NCBI GenBank assembly: GCA_002323535.1
Contig: DCQT01000115.1
Location: 1-31,387, forward strand
Direction: 5' to 3'
Source: Bacteriovoracaceae bacterium UBA1511
Lineage (GTDB): Bacteria; Bdellovibrionota; Bacteriovoracia; Bacteriovoracales; Bacteriovoracaceae
DNA length: 31,387 nucleotides
Positions 7,377-15,530 of the stretch are shown here, piece after piece. How positions within the stretch are numbered: the stretch's first letter is position 1; every line of letters starts with the position of its first letter. The position numbers and the translations under genes are program-made. The notes under the pieces were generated by a model. It was not told where the DNA came from. It made no database searches and saw nothing but the letters and a program-made list of their open reading frames with translations.

Positions 7377-8591
7377 ATGATGAATTTTAACCTAGAAAAA
7401 GACTTTAAATCTCTTTGTGATCTTTTGGCAACATATCAAAATGTATGGAACCCTGAGGTCATGAATAGCTACCCACAGTCCCTGGAAGCCTACCCTTCCG
7501 AATGGTTAACTGATATTACAAATCTGTCTGAAGACATTCAATGGAGAATTGATGCTGGAATTTCTTACAATGAGATAAGAGAGCCTAAACTCAAAAATCT
7601 TTTAAATAACCTAAAAAAGCTAAGTACATTTCAAAAGTTGGAAACGTCTGAAGTTTTATTTTCAGACACCGACTTTTTTAAAATGAAAGAAAAAAAGCGC
7701 CATGAAATAAAAAATATATCTGGTTTTTTATCTCAAAAAACTAACCTGGCAAAAAGTTGTATAGATGTAGGCGGTGGTATTGGCCACCTCTCTAGAACTT
7801 TGGCAAATAAGCACGAAATGAGCTCTTTAATCATTGAGTCAAATAAAGAGTTTTGTGAAATTGGGCAAAAGGTTAATAAAAAGCTCAATATTGGCAAGAT
7901 CAATTACAAGTCAGAGCCATTCAATAAAAATTCAACCTATCACTGTGGTAGCAATACATTTGCCTTAGGTCTTCATGCGTGTGGAGACCTCTCCTCTGAA
8001 ATTATTGAGTATTCCGTCAATAATTGCCTTCAAAATATTTTAAGCTTTGGATGTTGTTATTTTAAAACTAAACTTGAGAATCACTGCTTCTTAAGTAGTT
8101 ATGGTTCTAAAGTGGATTTTAATTTAAGTAAATACTCCCTCACTCTAGCTTCTCGGGCTCATACGGGATTAACTAAGAAGGCTTTTATAAAAAAGAAGAG
8201 GGTTAAGTCCTACCGTTACGCTCTTCACCTGTTTTTATTCCATCATTTAAAACAAACAGAATTTAAAGAGGTGGGTGAGAGTAAATTCTCTTTGTATGAA
8301 AAAGATTTTTCTGATTATGCAGCAGAGAAACTTAACTACCTAGGAATTGAAAAAATAGAAAAGCAAACACTTGAGGATTTTTTTGAATCAAAACAAACGC
8401 GCAAACTAATTGAAGCAATGTTTTGCGCTAATATTATTCGCTGGCAATTTGGAAGGGCAATTGAAAAGTTAATTTTAATTGATAGAGCTCTTTACCTCAA
8501 GGAAAGCAATTACCAAATAGAACTGGGAGAGCTATTCGATGAAAATATCTCTCCCAGAAATGTTGGTATTTTTGCAAAAAAACTACCTTAG
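7377..8591 (+). CDS. METTL25/RRNAD1-like SAM-dependent methyltransferase
   Basis: The protein has 404 residues and a methyltransferase domain of the type best known from eukaryotic METTL25 and RRNAD1. KKRHEI (106-111) precedes the SAM-binding CIDVGGGIGHLSRTLA (128-143). LGLHACGDLSSEII lies at 197-210, LSFGCCYFK at 222-230, and LTLASRAH at 255-262. The C-terminus, EKLILIDRALYL then LFDENISPRN (SPRN at 392-395) and FAKK, also matches that family's conserved end as I recall it. The methylated substrate is unknown; rRNA has been suggested for relatives by name only. Two in-frame ATGs lie at 7377 and 7380, with no strong ribosome binding site. The last nine bases overlap the convergent glnN. Recognition is from motifs, not from a search. 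Confidence 0.8.
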   Translation: MMNFNLEKDFKSLCDLLATYQNVWNPEVMNSYPQSLEAYPSEWLTDITNLSEDIQWRIDAGISYNEIREPKLKNLLNNLKKLSTFQKLETSEVLFSDTDFFKMKEKKRHEIKNISGFLSQKTNLAKSCIDVGGGIGHLSRTLANKHEMSSLIIESNKEFCEIGQKVNKKLNIGKINYKSEPFNKNSTYHCGSNTFALGLHACGDLSSEIIEYSVNNCLQNILSFGCCYFKTKLENHCFLSSYGSKVDFNLSKYSLTLASRAHTGLTKKAFIKKKRVKSYRYALHLFLFHHLKQTEFKEVGESKFSLYEKDFSDYAAEKLNYLGIEKIEKQTLEDFFESKQTRKLIEAMFCANIIRWQFGRAIEKLILIDRALYLKESNYQIELGELFDENISPRNVGIFAKKLP

Positions 8592-10760
8592 AAAAAGTAA
8601 ATCAAGATAAGTCGGGAGGCTCCACATTCTAGAGGGCACCATGCCCTCCATAGCGTTACATTTTTCTCCAATTTTCTCCGCTAAAGGCACAAGAGTATTT
8701 GCAATCTCCTCTGCAATTTTTTGTTCATCATGATTGAATGAGCTTAAGTGGTTATGCAATATAAGTGTGCAACCACTAACTTCCTTCATTAACTCCGTTA
8801 ACTTTGCGCAAATTTCTTTTTCTACATCAAAATTAACACCTGTATCATTGGATAAGTGCATTGTTTGAACAAGTTGGTTTTTATATTCAATTGCACTTGG
8901 CAAGACATGCTGATTTACAAGATGAATGAGACTATCAAACTCAATTTGACGACAAGTAATATACTTTTCTAAAAATGCATTATAACGCATCTGAATTTCA
9001 TCAGGATTAAGAATCTTTAAATCTGACAAGAACTTAGTTTTAGAAGAGTCTTTCAATAAACCAAGGGCATCTGCTGAGGTCTTAAGGTTTGGCAAACCTC
9101 TTTTTGCAGCTTCTTGAACCCAATCATCTGAGTAATTATCGCCATTGAAAATAACTGGATAAGCTTTTTCAGTCCAATGCTTTGATAGTGACAGTAATGC
9201 TTCAGGAATTGATTGACCGGAGGATAAGTATCCTTCAATTAAAACAGAGGATTCTTTGAATACCTCTGCAACGGCACCATTTAAAATCGTCAAAGGCAAG
9301 CCTATCGCATGAGATGAACCTACCGCACGAAACTCAAACTTATTTCCAGTGAAAGCAAATGGAGAGGTTCTGTTTCTGTCAGTGTTATCTCTAGACAATC
9401 CAGCTAACTGTGTTGCGCCTAAGTCGATATCGATTCCAGAGGAGTCAGATAAGCTGACACCATTTTTAATATCTTCAAATATCTGCCCTAAAGCATCTCC
9501 AAGAAAAACAGAAATAATTGATGGGGGAGCCTCATTTGCACCTAGACGATGGTCATTTCCATGTGAAGCAATACTCATCCTCATCATATCCGCTCTTCGG
9601 TGAACTGCTTCTAATATAATCGAAACCACCGCGAGAAATTGAAAGTTTTGATGAGGCATCTCAGAGGGAGACAGTAGGTTTTCTCCGATATCTGTCGCCA
9701 TTGACCAGTTTACATGCTTTCCACTGCCATTAATTCCAGGAAATGGCTTTTCATGTAACAGCGCCTTAAGATCATGCCTTTCTGCAACACGCTCTATAGT
9801 AGACATCATTATCTGGTTATGATCAGCAGCTCTGTTTGCATCTTCAAAAATAGGGGCGATTTCAAATTGGCCGGGAGCAACTTCGTTATGCTGAGTTTTA
9901 GCGGGAACACCTAGTCGGTGTAACTCGTAGTTCAACTCATCCATGAAGTTCTTAACTCGTTGAGGAATTGAGCCAAAATAATGATCATCAAGTTGTTGAT
10001 TTTTTGATGTACCTTTACCTAGAAGGGTTTTACCAGTCATAACCAAATCAGGTCTTGAATAGTAGAAAGCACGATCGACGAGAAAGTATTCTTGCTCAGG
10101 CCCAACACAAACGGAAACATGGTTCACATCTTTTTTGCCAATTAGATGAAGAAATTTGGTTACCTCTTTTGAAAGCACATTATTAGCTCTAAGCAGAGGT
10201 GTTTTGATATCTAAAGCCTCTCCATGATAAGCGACAAAAGCTGTGGGTATGCAAAGAGTAGAACCGTTTAAACCTTCAATGATAAAAAAAGGAGATGATA
10301 TATCCCAAGTTGTGTAACCTCTTGCCTCAAAGGTTGATCTAGAACCTCCATTTGGAAAACTAGATGCATCTGGCTCTCCTTGAGAAAGCTCCCCTGCCGA
10401 AAATTTCTCTACCGCTTTACCTCCTCTAAGGTCAATGAAACCGTCATGTTTTTCAGCAGTTGATCCTGTCAGTGGCTGAAACCAATGGCAAAAATGGGTA
10501 CATCCATTTTTAATCGCCCAGTCATAAACAAGCTCTGCCATTTGCTCTGCTTGAACTGGAGAGATTGGTTTTTGTGAAATAATAAGCTCATCTAGCTCTT
10601 TTTTTAATTTCGCCGGGACATTCTTTTGAGTTCTATAATCAAAAGTGAGAGAGCCATAATAACTTGATGCCGCTCCACCTTCTTTTTGACCGGAGGGAAT
10701 ACTAATTTTTCGAGAGGGTCTGGAGAGAGCTCTGTCTCTGTTTGAAATAATCTCATTCAT
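8583..10760 (-). CDS. glnN: Glutamine synthetase type III
   Basis: The enzyme makes glutamine from glutamate, ammonia and ATP in the cytoplasm. At about 725 residues it fits the large type III family rather than the roughly 450-residue type I. Diagnostic stretches (numbered from the ATG at 10769) are VCVGPEQEYF (221-230), NEVAPGQFEIAP (295-306), GINGSGKHVNWS (345-356) and TSPFAFTGNKFEFRAVGSS further on. An in-frame ATG at 10769 would add three residues (MFL). I prefer 10760 because AGGA lies about eight bases upstream, whereas the same AGG abuts the first ATG. No glnK/amtB or glnB gene is adjacent, so its nitrogen regulation cannot be read here. Its 3' end overlaps the methyltransferase gene by nine bases. 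Confidence 0.95.
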   Translation of the reverse strand: MNEIISNRDRALSRPSRKISIPSGQKEGGAASSYYGSLTFDYRTQKNVPAKLKKELDELIISQKPISPVQAEQMAELVYDWAIKNGCTHFCHWFQPLTGSTAEKHDGFIDLRGGKAVEKFSAGELSQGEPDASSFPNGGSRSTFEARGYTTWDISSPFFIIEGLNGSTLCIPTAFVAYHGEALDIKTPLLRANNVLSKEVTKFLHLIGKKDVNHVSVCVGPEQEYFLVDRAFYYSRPDLVMTGKTLLGKGTSKNQQLDDHYFGSIPQRVKNFMDELNYELHRLGVPAKTQHNEVAPGQFEIAPIFEDANRAADHNQIMMSTIERVAERHDLKALLHEKPFPGINGSGKHVNWSMATDIGENLLSPSEMPHQNFQFLAVVSIILEAVHRRADMMRMSIASHGNDHRLGANEAPPSIISVFLGDALGQIFEDIKNGVSLSDSSGIDIDLGATQLAGLSRDNTDRNRTSPFAFTGNKFEFRAVGSSHAIGLPLTILNGAVAEVFKESSVLIEGYLSSGQSIPEALLSLSKHWTEKAYPVIFNGDNYSDDWVQEAAKRGLPNLKTSADALGLLKDSSKTKFLSDLKILNPDEIQMRYNAFLEKYITCRQIEFDSLIHLVNQHVLPSAIEYKNQLVQTMHLSNDTGVNFDVEKEICAKLTELMKEVSGCTLILHNHLSSFNHDEQKIAEEIANTLVPLAEKIGEKCNAMEGMVPSRMWSLPTYLDLLFLR

Positions 10761-10836
10761 TAAAAACATCCTATGGAAAAGGGTTAAATCTTAGAAAATT
10801 TTATAATGAATATTTGAGTGATGAAAAGTATTGAAT

Positions 10837-10980
10837 TTAATTATTTAGAAATTTTACTGTTTTTATTTCCAATTGATTGGGGCCATTGAATGCTCTTGCT
10901 TTAGAAAAACAAAATATCAATGTAGCAAAAATCATTAATAGAACCTTTGCCATCGTTGCTTGGGCTTCTTCGGGTAACAT
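10837..10980 (-). CDS. Putative 47-residue secreted peptide (small ORF)
   Basis: This small ORF has a clear GGAGG four bases before its ATG. The product starts MLPEEAQATMAK, continues with a hydrophobic core (VLLMIFATLIFCF) and SKARA, and ends with 17 polar residues, FNGPNQLEIKTVKFLNN. It reads as a signal peptide with cleavage after ARA and a very short mature peptide. An internal ATG (10953) would give a more usual signal peptide but has no ribosome binding site. It precedes glnN on the same strand by 76 bases, so it could be a leader ORF on the glnN transcript or an independent gene. There is no known homolog that I can name. The alternative is a chance ORF with a good start. Confidence 0.5.
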   Translation of the reverse strand: MLPEEAQATMAKVLLMIFATLIFCFSKARAFNGPNQLEIKTVKFLNN

Positions 10981-11036
10981 AAATCCTCCAACGGCACAAA
11001 TATGACAAATTCATCGATTTTTGGCAAGCTTCCTCT

Positions 11037-11600
11037 ATGGTTCATAAAATATTTACTCCCAGTTGGCTGCAACCCGAGAGTATTAAATTCGATTTTTTTT
11101 TATATGGGGATAACCTAAAAAACCCACAAGAACACACAAAAAATCAACTACTTAAGTTGTTAAATACGACAAAAGAAGAAGCCGGAGAGCTTCTAAACTA
11201 CGACTATTTCGAAAACCTCCCCTCTCTCACGACTTCAATTTCTCATGGGCAGATAGCGGGAGCAGTAATTAGCGTAGATAAAAGCGAATCTCCTGGAGTT
11301 GGTGTAGACGTTGAACAATCACGCAGAGTTATAGACAACAAAACATCCAAGTTTTTCATCAACTCCAATGATATGTTGGATGGCAAGGATGACCTTATTT
11401 ATACCTGGACGAAGAAGGAGGCTGCTTTCAAGGCAATTGCTCCATTATCAAAAAAAATTAAAATACTTAACCACTTATGGATAAGAGGGAATGAGTTTGG
11501 AGAAGTTGGCCTGGCTCGCCCTCAAGGTGAAGTAAACATTACATTAATCGAGGGTCAAATTGTTGCAACGGCTTATGTTCTTAAGACAACTCACCCTTAA
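11037..11600 (+). CDS. 4'-phosphopantetheinyl transferase superfamily protein
   Basis: Enzymes of this family move the phosphopantetheine arm of coenzyme A onto a Ser of carrier proteins, in the cytoplasm. The protein has 187 residues. Motifs in order are TSISHGQIAGAVIS (66-79), GVGVDVEQSRRV (87-98) with the Mg-binding Asp91 and Glu93, and YTWTKKEAAFKA (122-133) with Glu128 and Lys132. The pattern SISHG, VGVDVE, WTKKEAxxK is that of the EntD/Sfp group or a short stand-alone relative, not the 120-residue AcpS. No fatty acid, polyketide or peptide synthase gene is near, so the target carrier protein is unknown. The ATG has no clear ribosome binding site. The final 20 bases overlap the convergent M61 peptidase gene. 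Confidence 0.83.
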   Translation: MVHKIFTPSWLQPESIKFDFFLYGDNLKNPQEHTKNQLLKLLNTTKEEAGELLNYDYFENLPSLTTSISHGQIAGAVISVDKSESPGVGVDVEQSRRVIDNKTSKFFINSNDMLDGKDDLIYTWTKKEAAFKAIAPLSKKIKILNHLWIRGNEFGEVGLARPQGEVNITLIEGQIVATAYVLKTTHP

Positions 11601-13299
11601 GGTAACTTTCAACAGTATCTTTGTTCAGAACCTTTATTGCCTTGACCTTTTTGGGTAAAACTTTCGGTTTTAAATTTATAGAGAGCAATTTCCCAAGTCT
11701 TGATATTGTAAAGTTATACTCATGAGACTCACTGAGATTTTTTAAATGATCTGAAATATTGTCTTTATCTACTCTTAAATTATTTATCGCTAAGATTTCA
11801 TCACCCGAATTAAGCCCATCATAAAATGCAGCAGAATCCAGCTCCACAGTTTTAATAAATACTCTGGAATCTCTTAACTCATGAACAAAACCAAAGCCAA
11901 TCTCATTATTTAAATCCCAATCAATTCCTAAACCCATTTCTTTAAATAAAGAGGTGATAGGCAAATCAATAGTGGTTTCAATATACTCTTCAAAAGATTC
12001 TCGAGAAGATATACCTCCAAGCTCTTCTATAATTTGAAGAACGTCATCTTTTTTCATTCCTTCGTCTGGTGTTTTTTTATACCACTCCCAAAGCTTGGAA
12101 ATAAACTCTTTGGTACTCGAGCCATTTTGAACTAGTAAAATATTTAAAAGGAAAAATGAAATCCCACCTTTTAGGTAATAACTAATCGAACTATTGATAC
12201 TGTTTTCGTGAGGCTTGTACAATACATCCCAAGCGTTAAAACCGCTTGTTTCTAATGAATGAAACCTTCTACCAAGAATACTAAAATATCTATTTAGATT
12301 TTTAGTTTGCATTTCAAGATACTCATCGATTGTTGCCAAACCACATTGATAAACGAACAACTCATCCATAAACGAAGTTAACCCTTCTGCGAGCCAAAGC
12401 ATTGATGAGTCAAACTGCTTTTTATAATCAAATGGCCCAAAACCTTTTGGCCTTATTCTCTTAACATTCCAAGTATGAAAATATTCATGGCTTACAAGAC
12501 ACAACCAGTTTAAGTAGTCTTTATCTTTTTTGAACCCTCTAGAGCAAAATTGAAGTGCAGTAGAGTTTTTATGTTCAAGTCCTCCGTAAAGACCTTGCAC
12601 GAGGTGAGTCATAAAAACATATTTTTCATAAGGAATCTCTCCCATGTAATCAGATATATGCTCTACAATTTTTTGCATATCAGACTTAAGATTTCTATTG
12701 TGCGGTAAACACTCTCCGTAGAAAGCTATCTCGTGATCCTTTCCGTTGACCTTAAAACCATCGGTAAAATGGCAACCTATTTGGATCGGGCAATCAACAA
12801 AATCATCATAATTTGGAGAAGAGTACTCAAAAGAATCTCTTGTGGGGGAAACATCATTTAGACCAGTTGATATCTTACTCCATGTAGTTGGGAAACTAAG
12901 CTTTAAAGTTACTGGTTGGGCGAGAAGATGCTCGACACCCATGAAAACACTCGGTCCATGAATAAATGCAAACTCACCATCAACATACGATGTACGGACT
13001 GTAAGCTCATGACAGTAGACCTCATACTTAAAATGCACTCTCTCGCCAGCAGCCGCATTTCCGCCTGAAATTTTCCAAGTTCCCTTTTCAATTTGAGCAA
13101 ACTCTACTGGTGCCCCTGTCAAATCTAAAGCGGCTGGTTTTCTGACAAAACGAGCATATTCTCTTAATAAATAACTTCCAGGACTCCACGAGGGCATGAA
13201 AACATTCGCTTGCCCCTTATCATCCAAATTAAAGGACAATTCAACGCTTACATAATGTTGGTGGGGATTCTCAATATTTAGGGTGTAACCTATAGACAT
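11581..13299 (-). CDS. M61 family metallopeptidase with C-terminal PDZ domain
   Basis: This is a glycyl-aminopeptidase-like zinc peptidase of 572 residues. The N-terminal beta domain (SWSPGSYLLREYARF near 40-54) is typical of M61. The catalytic domain has GGLEHKNST, then SHEYFHTWNVKRIRP with the HExxH near 271-275, and the third ligand Glu in LWLAEGLTSFMDEL about 34 residues later. A PDZ domain covers roughly 455-545 (VFIKTVELDSAAFYDGLNSG and DEILAINN). No signal peptide is present, so it is probably cytoplasmic. An in-frame TTG at 13308 adds three residues; I favour the ATG at 13299 because GAGG is too close to the TTG (two bases) and ten bases from the ATG. Its 3' end overlaps the phosphopantetheinyl transferase gene. 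Confidence 0.92.
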   Translation of the reverse strand: MSIGYTLNIENPHQHYVSVELSFNLDDKGQANVFMPSWSPGSYLLREYARFVRKPAALDLTGAPVEFAQIEKGTWKISGGNAAAGERVHFKYEVYCHELTVRTSYVDGEFAFIHGPSVFMGVEHLLAQPVTLKLSFPTTWSKISTGLNDVSPTRDSFEYSSPNYDDFVDCPIQIGCHFTDGFKVNGKDHEIAFYGECLPHNRNLKSDMQKIVEHISDYMGEIPYEKYVFMTHLVQGLYGGLEHKNSTALQFCSRGFKKDKDYLNWLCLVSHEYFHTWNVKRIRPKGFGPFDYKKQFDSSMLWLAEGLTSFMDELFVYQCGLATIDEYLEMQTKNLNRYFSILGRRFHSLETSGFNAWDVLYKPHENSINSSISYYLKGGISFFLLNILLVQNGSSTKEFISKLWEWYKKTPDEGMKKDDVLQIIEELGGISSRESFEEYIETTIDLPITSLFKEMGLGIDWDLNNEIGFGFVHELRDSRVFIKTVELDSAAFYDGLNSGDEILAINNLRVDKDNISDHLKNLSESHEYNFTISRLGKLLSINLKPKVLPKKVKAIKVLNKDTVESYLKGELS

Positions 13300-13319
13300 A
13301 ATGCACAAACCTCGTTAGT

Positions 13320-13333
13320 TGTTCCTAAGAACA
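13320..13333. promoter_or_regulatory. Inverted repeat TGTTC-CTAA-GAACA, possible operator
   Basis: A perfect 5-bp inverted repeat with a 4-base spacer sits in the 74-base divergent region between the M61 peptidase gene and the HesB-like gene. Its position suits a regulator binding site acting on either promoter. It could also be chance; no second copy was seen in the window by eye. Confidence 0.3.
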
Positions 13334-13373
13334 CTCCTATAAGTTACTGATATTTTCAAGGGTAAATTATAAA

Positions 13374-13787
13374 ATGTTAAACACATCTAAGATTGATAAA
13401 AGCTCAGTACCTACACCAAAACCAAAAGTTACTGAATCTGCTTTTTCTCAAATAATCCTAATGAAAAAGCATGACTTCACCTTAGAGAATAAGGATCTTC
13501 GCATATCAATTAAGGGTAAAGAATGTGACGGTTTTACCTACGAGGCATTTTTTGACTTAAAAAACGATGAAGATCTCTTTTGTTTGATCAGTGATGGTTC
13601 GGACAAAGCTTACCTTCTATTTGACCCCTTCTCAGCTTTTTACTTACAAAAAGTAGAACTAGATTATATTCTTGACCCTGAAGAAAACATTGATGGCTTC
13701 ACTATCAACAACCCCGATCAAGAATTACACAAAGGCAAATTTTGGGTCCAAAAAGGCGCAAGCAAACCACCAATGATAAAGGGTTAA
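13374..13787 (+). CDS. HesB/IscA-like (A-type) protein lacking the C-terminal cluster cysteines
   Basis: The 137-residue protein follows the A-type iron-sulfur carrier layout. VTESAFSQI (19-27) is the opening helix, LRISIKGKECDGFTYEAFFD (42-61) matches the GGCSG-Y block, and LDYILDPEENIDGFTINNPD (96-115) matches the stretch ending in NNPN. Of the three Cys that normally bind Fe or an Fe-S cluster, only Cys51 remains; the usual C-terminal CGCG is replaced by ELHKGKFW. Cys70 is not at a family position. Cluster transfer is therefore doubtful and a structural or regulatory role more likely. AAGGG lies about 11 bases upstream. The gene shares a 74-base divergent region with the M61 gene and overlaps the next, convergent gene by four bases. 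Confidence 0.68.
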   Translation: MLNTSKIDKSSVPTPKPKVTESAFSQIILMKKHDFTLENKDLRISIKGKECDGFTYEAFFDLKNDEDLFCLISDGSDKAYLLFDPFSAFYLQKVELDYILDPEENIDGFTINNPDQELHKGKFWVQKGASKPPMIKG

Positions 13788-15358
13788 TCACAATTTTTAT
13801 TACCTACCTTATAATTGCCCCTTGGGCACAAAGTGATCTCTTTTACCTCTCTCTTTAGATCAAAATTATAATTTATTTTCTGAGCCCCAAGCGTTAGCGT
13901 GGCCTTTAACGGCTTAAATTGTCCAAGCCCAAACTGAATGAACCTTGAGCTTTGTGATGGGAGTCCACCCTCCTGGTATTGTATTATTTTTTTTACTCTC
14001 CCCCCAGATGTAAGCACTTCAATTATTCCACCCTCACCATCTTTAAAACTTTCATGTCCATCAAAGAAAAGTCTTAGAGACCTGCCCTTTGGCTTGATAC
14101 CATTTATAAGAACGCCACCCGACCTATCAATGTATGGAGCTCTAGTTGTCGATCGTCCAAAAAGCAAATCTATTTTTCCGTCGTTATTAAAATCGGAGTA
14201 CACAACACCAGAGGGATTTATGATATCTAATCCGTTTAGTTTTTTATATTTCCCGTTGTCTGATAAAAAAATCTCCAATTTTGAATGTGGAGGATGCCCA
14301 TTATTTTCAATGACAAAGTCCCAATAAATATCACCATTTAAATCTAGCGTTAAAATATTTTTTGAGTCATTGTTACCATAAATTTTGAAGTCATAAATTA
14401 ATTTACCCTGGTGATCAAAAACCCCCGTGATATTAATATTTTTAAAATAGTCACGACTTAAACCTCCAATAACATATCTAGGCTTTTTCGTTTTATTAAA
14501 CTCATAGAAACATGACGCAAAAATACCTTTCGGAGCATTACTGTCTGTAAAGAGCTCCTCTTTTTTAAAACCATTTTTTTTATCAAAATTTAGATATTGT
14601 AGAGAGTCGTTACTGGTTGAGGACAAAACAGCCTCTAATACTTCGTCATTATCGACGTCACATAAGCTTGCTCCATAATTTGCTTGCTCTCTGGATTGAG
14701 TATTAAGATTTTTTAGTTTTCTACCATCCATGTATTGATCAATTACTGGTGTCAAAACATTATCTATATTTTTAAGCCAGTGAAAATAAAACCCAATCGG
14801 TTTGCGAGACTTTTCACCGGTTGGCTCAAAGTGCAAAACAGATGTTAATGGTAGTTTTTGTTTTTCATTTACAGACCCTATCTTAAAAAAAGAGACCTCT
14901 TCACCATTGACCACGACTTCATAAATCAATCCACTAGATGGTGGCATGAAATCATTTTGAAAAAATGTAAAAAGCCCAACCGGAAACTTTTTATTTGATT
15001 GGGTTGGGTTAATTTTAATAAAAGATGCTCTGTGAACCGACGAATTATTTTTTAATTTTTTGAAAACTAATCTATCTCTTTTCAAGCTAAAAATATTTGG
15101 TTTCGAATATGAGTTTTCCAAGGTTATTAGCTCATCGATTTTATCACCATCTAAGTCAACCAAATAGTTTTTCTGATTAAGCTCTAAAGATGGGATACTT
15201 TTGAAAATAAATAAATCGTTATTTACTGAGATCTCATAAGCATTTCTCCGACTGGATTCATCGGGTACATTATTTTTTTGTTGATCATTTTTGAAAAATA
15301 CCGAGGAACAAGAAATAACTAAAGTTAAGCTGACTATTTTTATCAAAAAAGAAGTCAC
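13784..15358 (-). CDS. FG-GAP/VCBS repeat lipoprotein with ASPIC/UnbV-like C-terminus
   Basis: This is a predicted surface or periplasmic lipoprotein of about 524 residues. The signal MTSFLIKIVSLTLVISC ends in a VISC lipobox. Ca-binding FG-GAP-like blades include NYLVDLDGDKIDELIT, ASLCDVDNDEVLEAVL, LTLDLNGDIYWDFVIEN and VYSDFNNDGKIDLLFG, suggesting a beta-propeller. The end (RSLRLFFDGHESF, GGRVKKIIQYQEGGLPSQSS and FIQFGLGQF) matches the ASPIC/UnbV domain found after such propellers. The frame is open 12 codons further upstream to an ATG at 15394. I chose the GTG at 15358 because AAGGA sits six bases before it and the lipoprotein signal then starts at the N-terminus. It is divergent from gspC. 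Its function is unknown. Confidence 0.85.
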   Translation of the reverse strand: MTSFLIKIVSLTLVISCSSVFFKNDQQKNNVPDESSRRNAYEISVNNDLFIFKSIPSLELNQKNYLVDLDGDKIDELITLENSYSKPNIFSLKRDRLVFKKLKNNSSVHRASFIKINPTQSNKKFPVGLFTFFQNDFMPPSSGLIYEVVVNGEEVSFFKIGSVNEKQKLPLTSVLHFEPTGEKSRKPIGFYFHWLKNIDNVLTPVIDQYMDGRKLKNLNTQSREQANYGASLCDVDNDEVLEAVLSSTSNDSLQYLNFDKKNGFKKEELFTDSNAPKGIFASCFYEFNKTKKPRYVIGGLSRDYFKNINITGVFDHQGKLIYDFKIYGNNDSKNILTLDLNGDIYWDFVIENNGHPPHSKLEIFLSDNGKYKKLNGLDIINPSGVVYSDFNNDGKIDLLFGRSTTRAPYIDRSGGVLINGIKPKGRSLRLFFDGHESFKDGEGGIIEVLTSGGRVKKIIQYQEGGLPSQSSRFIQFGLGQFKPLKATLTLGAQKINYNFDLKREVKEITLCPRGNYKVGNKNCD

Positions 15359-15463
15359 CAATTTTCCTTTTTCAAGTTGGCAAAAAAAAGCCAAAATATC
15401 TAAACAAACCTTATTTAATAAAAGAACAATACACTAGGTATATTAGTCCAAGTCTTTGAAAAC

Positions 15464-15493
15464 TTGATCCTCTACCCGCTGCTCTTTTAAAAT
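15464..15493 (+). promoter_or_regulatory. Candidate sigma-70-like promoter for the type II secretion operon
   Basis: TTGATC at 15464-15469 and TAAAAT at 15488-15493 are separated by 18 bases in the 172-base divergent region before gspC. TTGAAA at 15456 is another possible -35. In AT-rich DNA such matches are frequent, so this is only a candidate. Confidence 0.25.
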
Positions 15494-15530
15494 AGTAATT
15501 GTATTATAAGAGGATAGAACAACGTTTTAA

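Noticed and set aside
11002..11118. Short ORF starting at an ATG 35 bases before the phosphopantetheinyl transferase start
   Set aside because: It is out of frame, has no ribosome binding site, and its sequence looks like a frame shadow of the transferase gene.
13938..14327. 129-codon open frame on the + strand
   Set aside because: It is fully antisense to the UnbV lipoprotein gene, has no family resemblance, and the opposite strand has clear domains.
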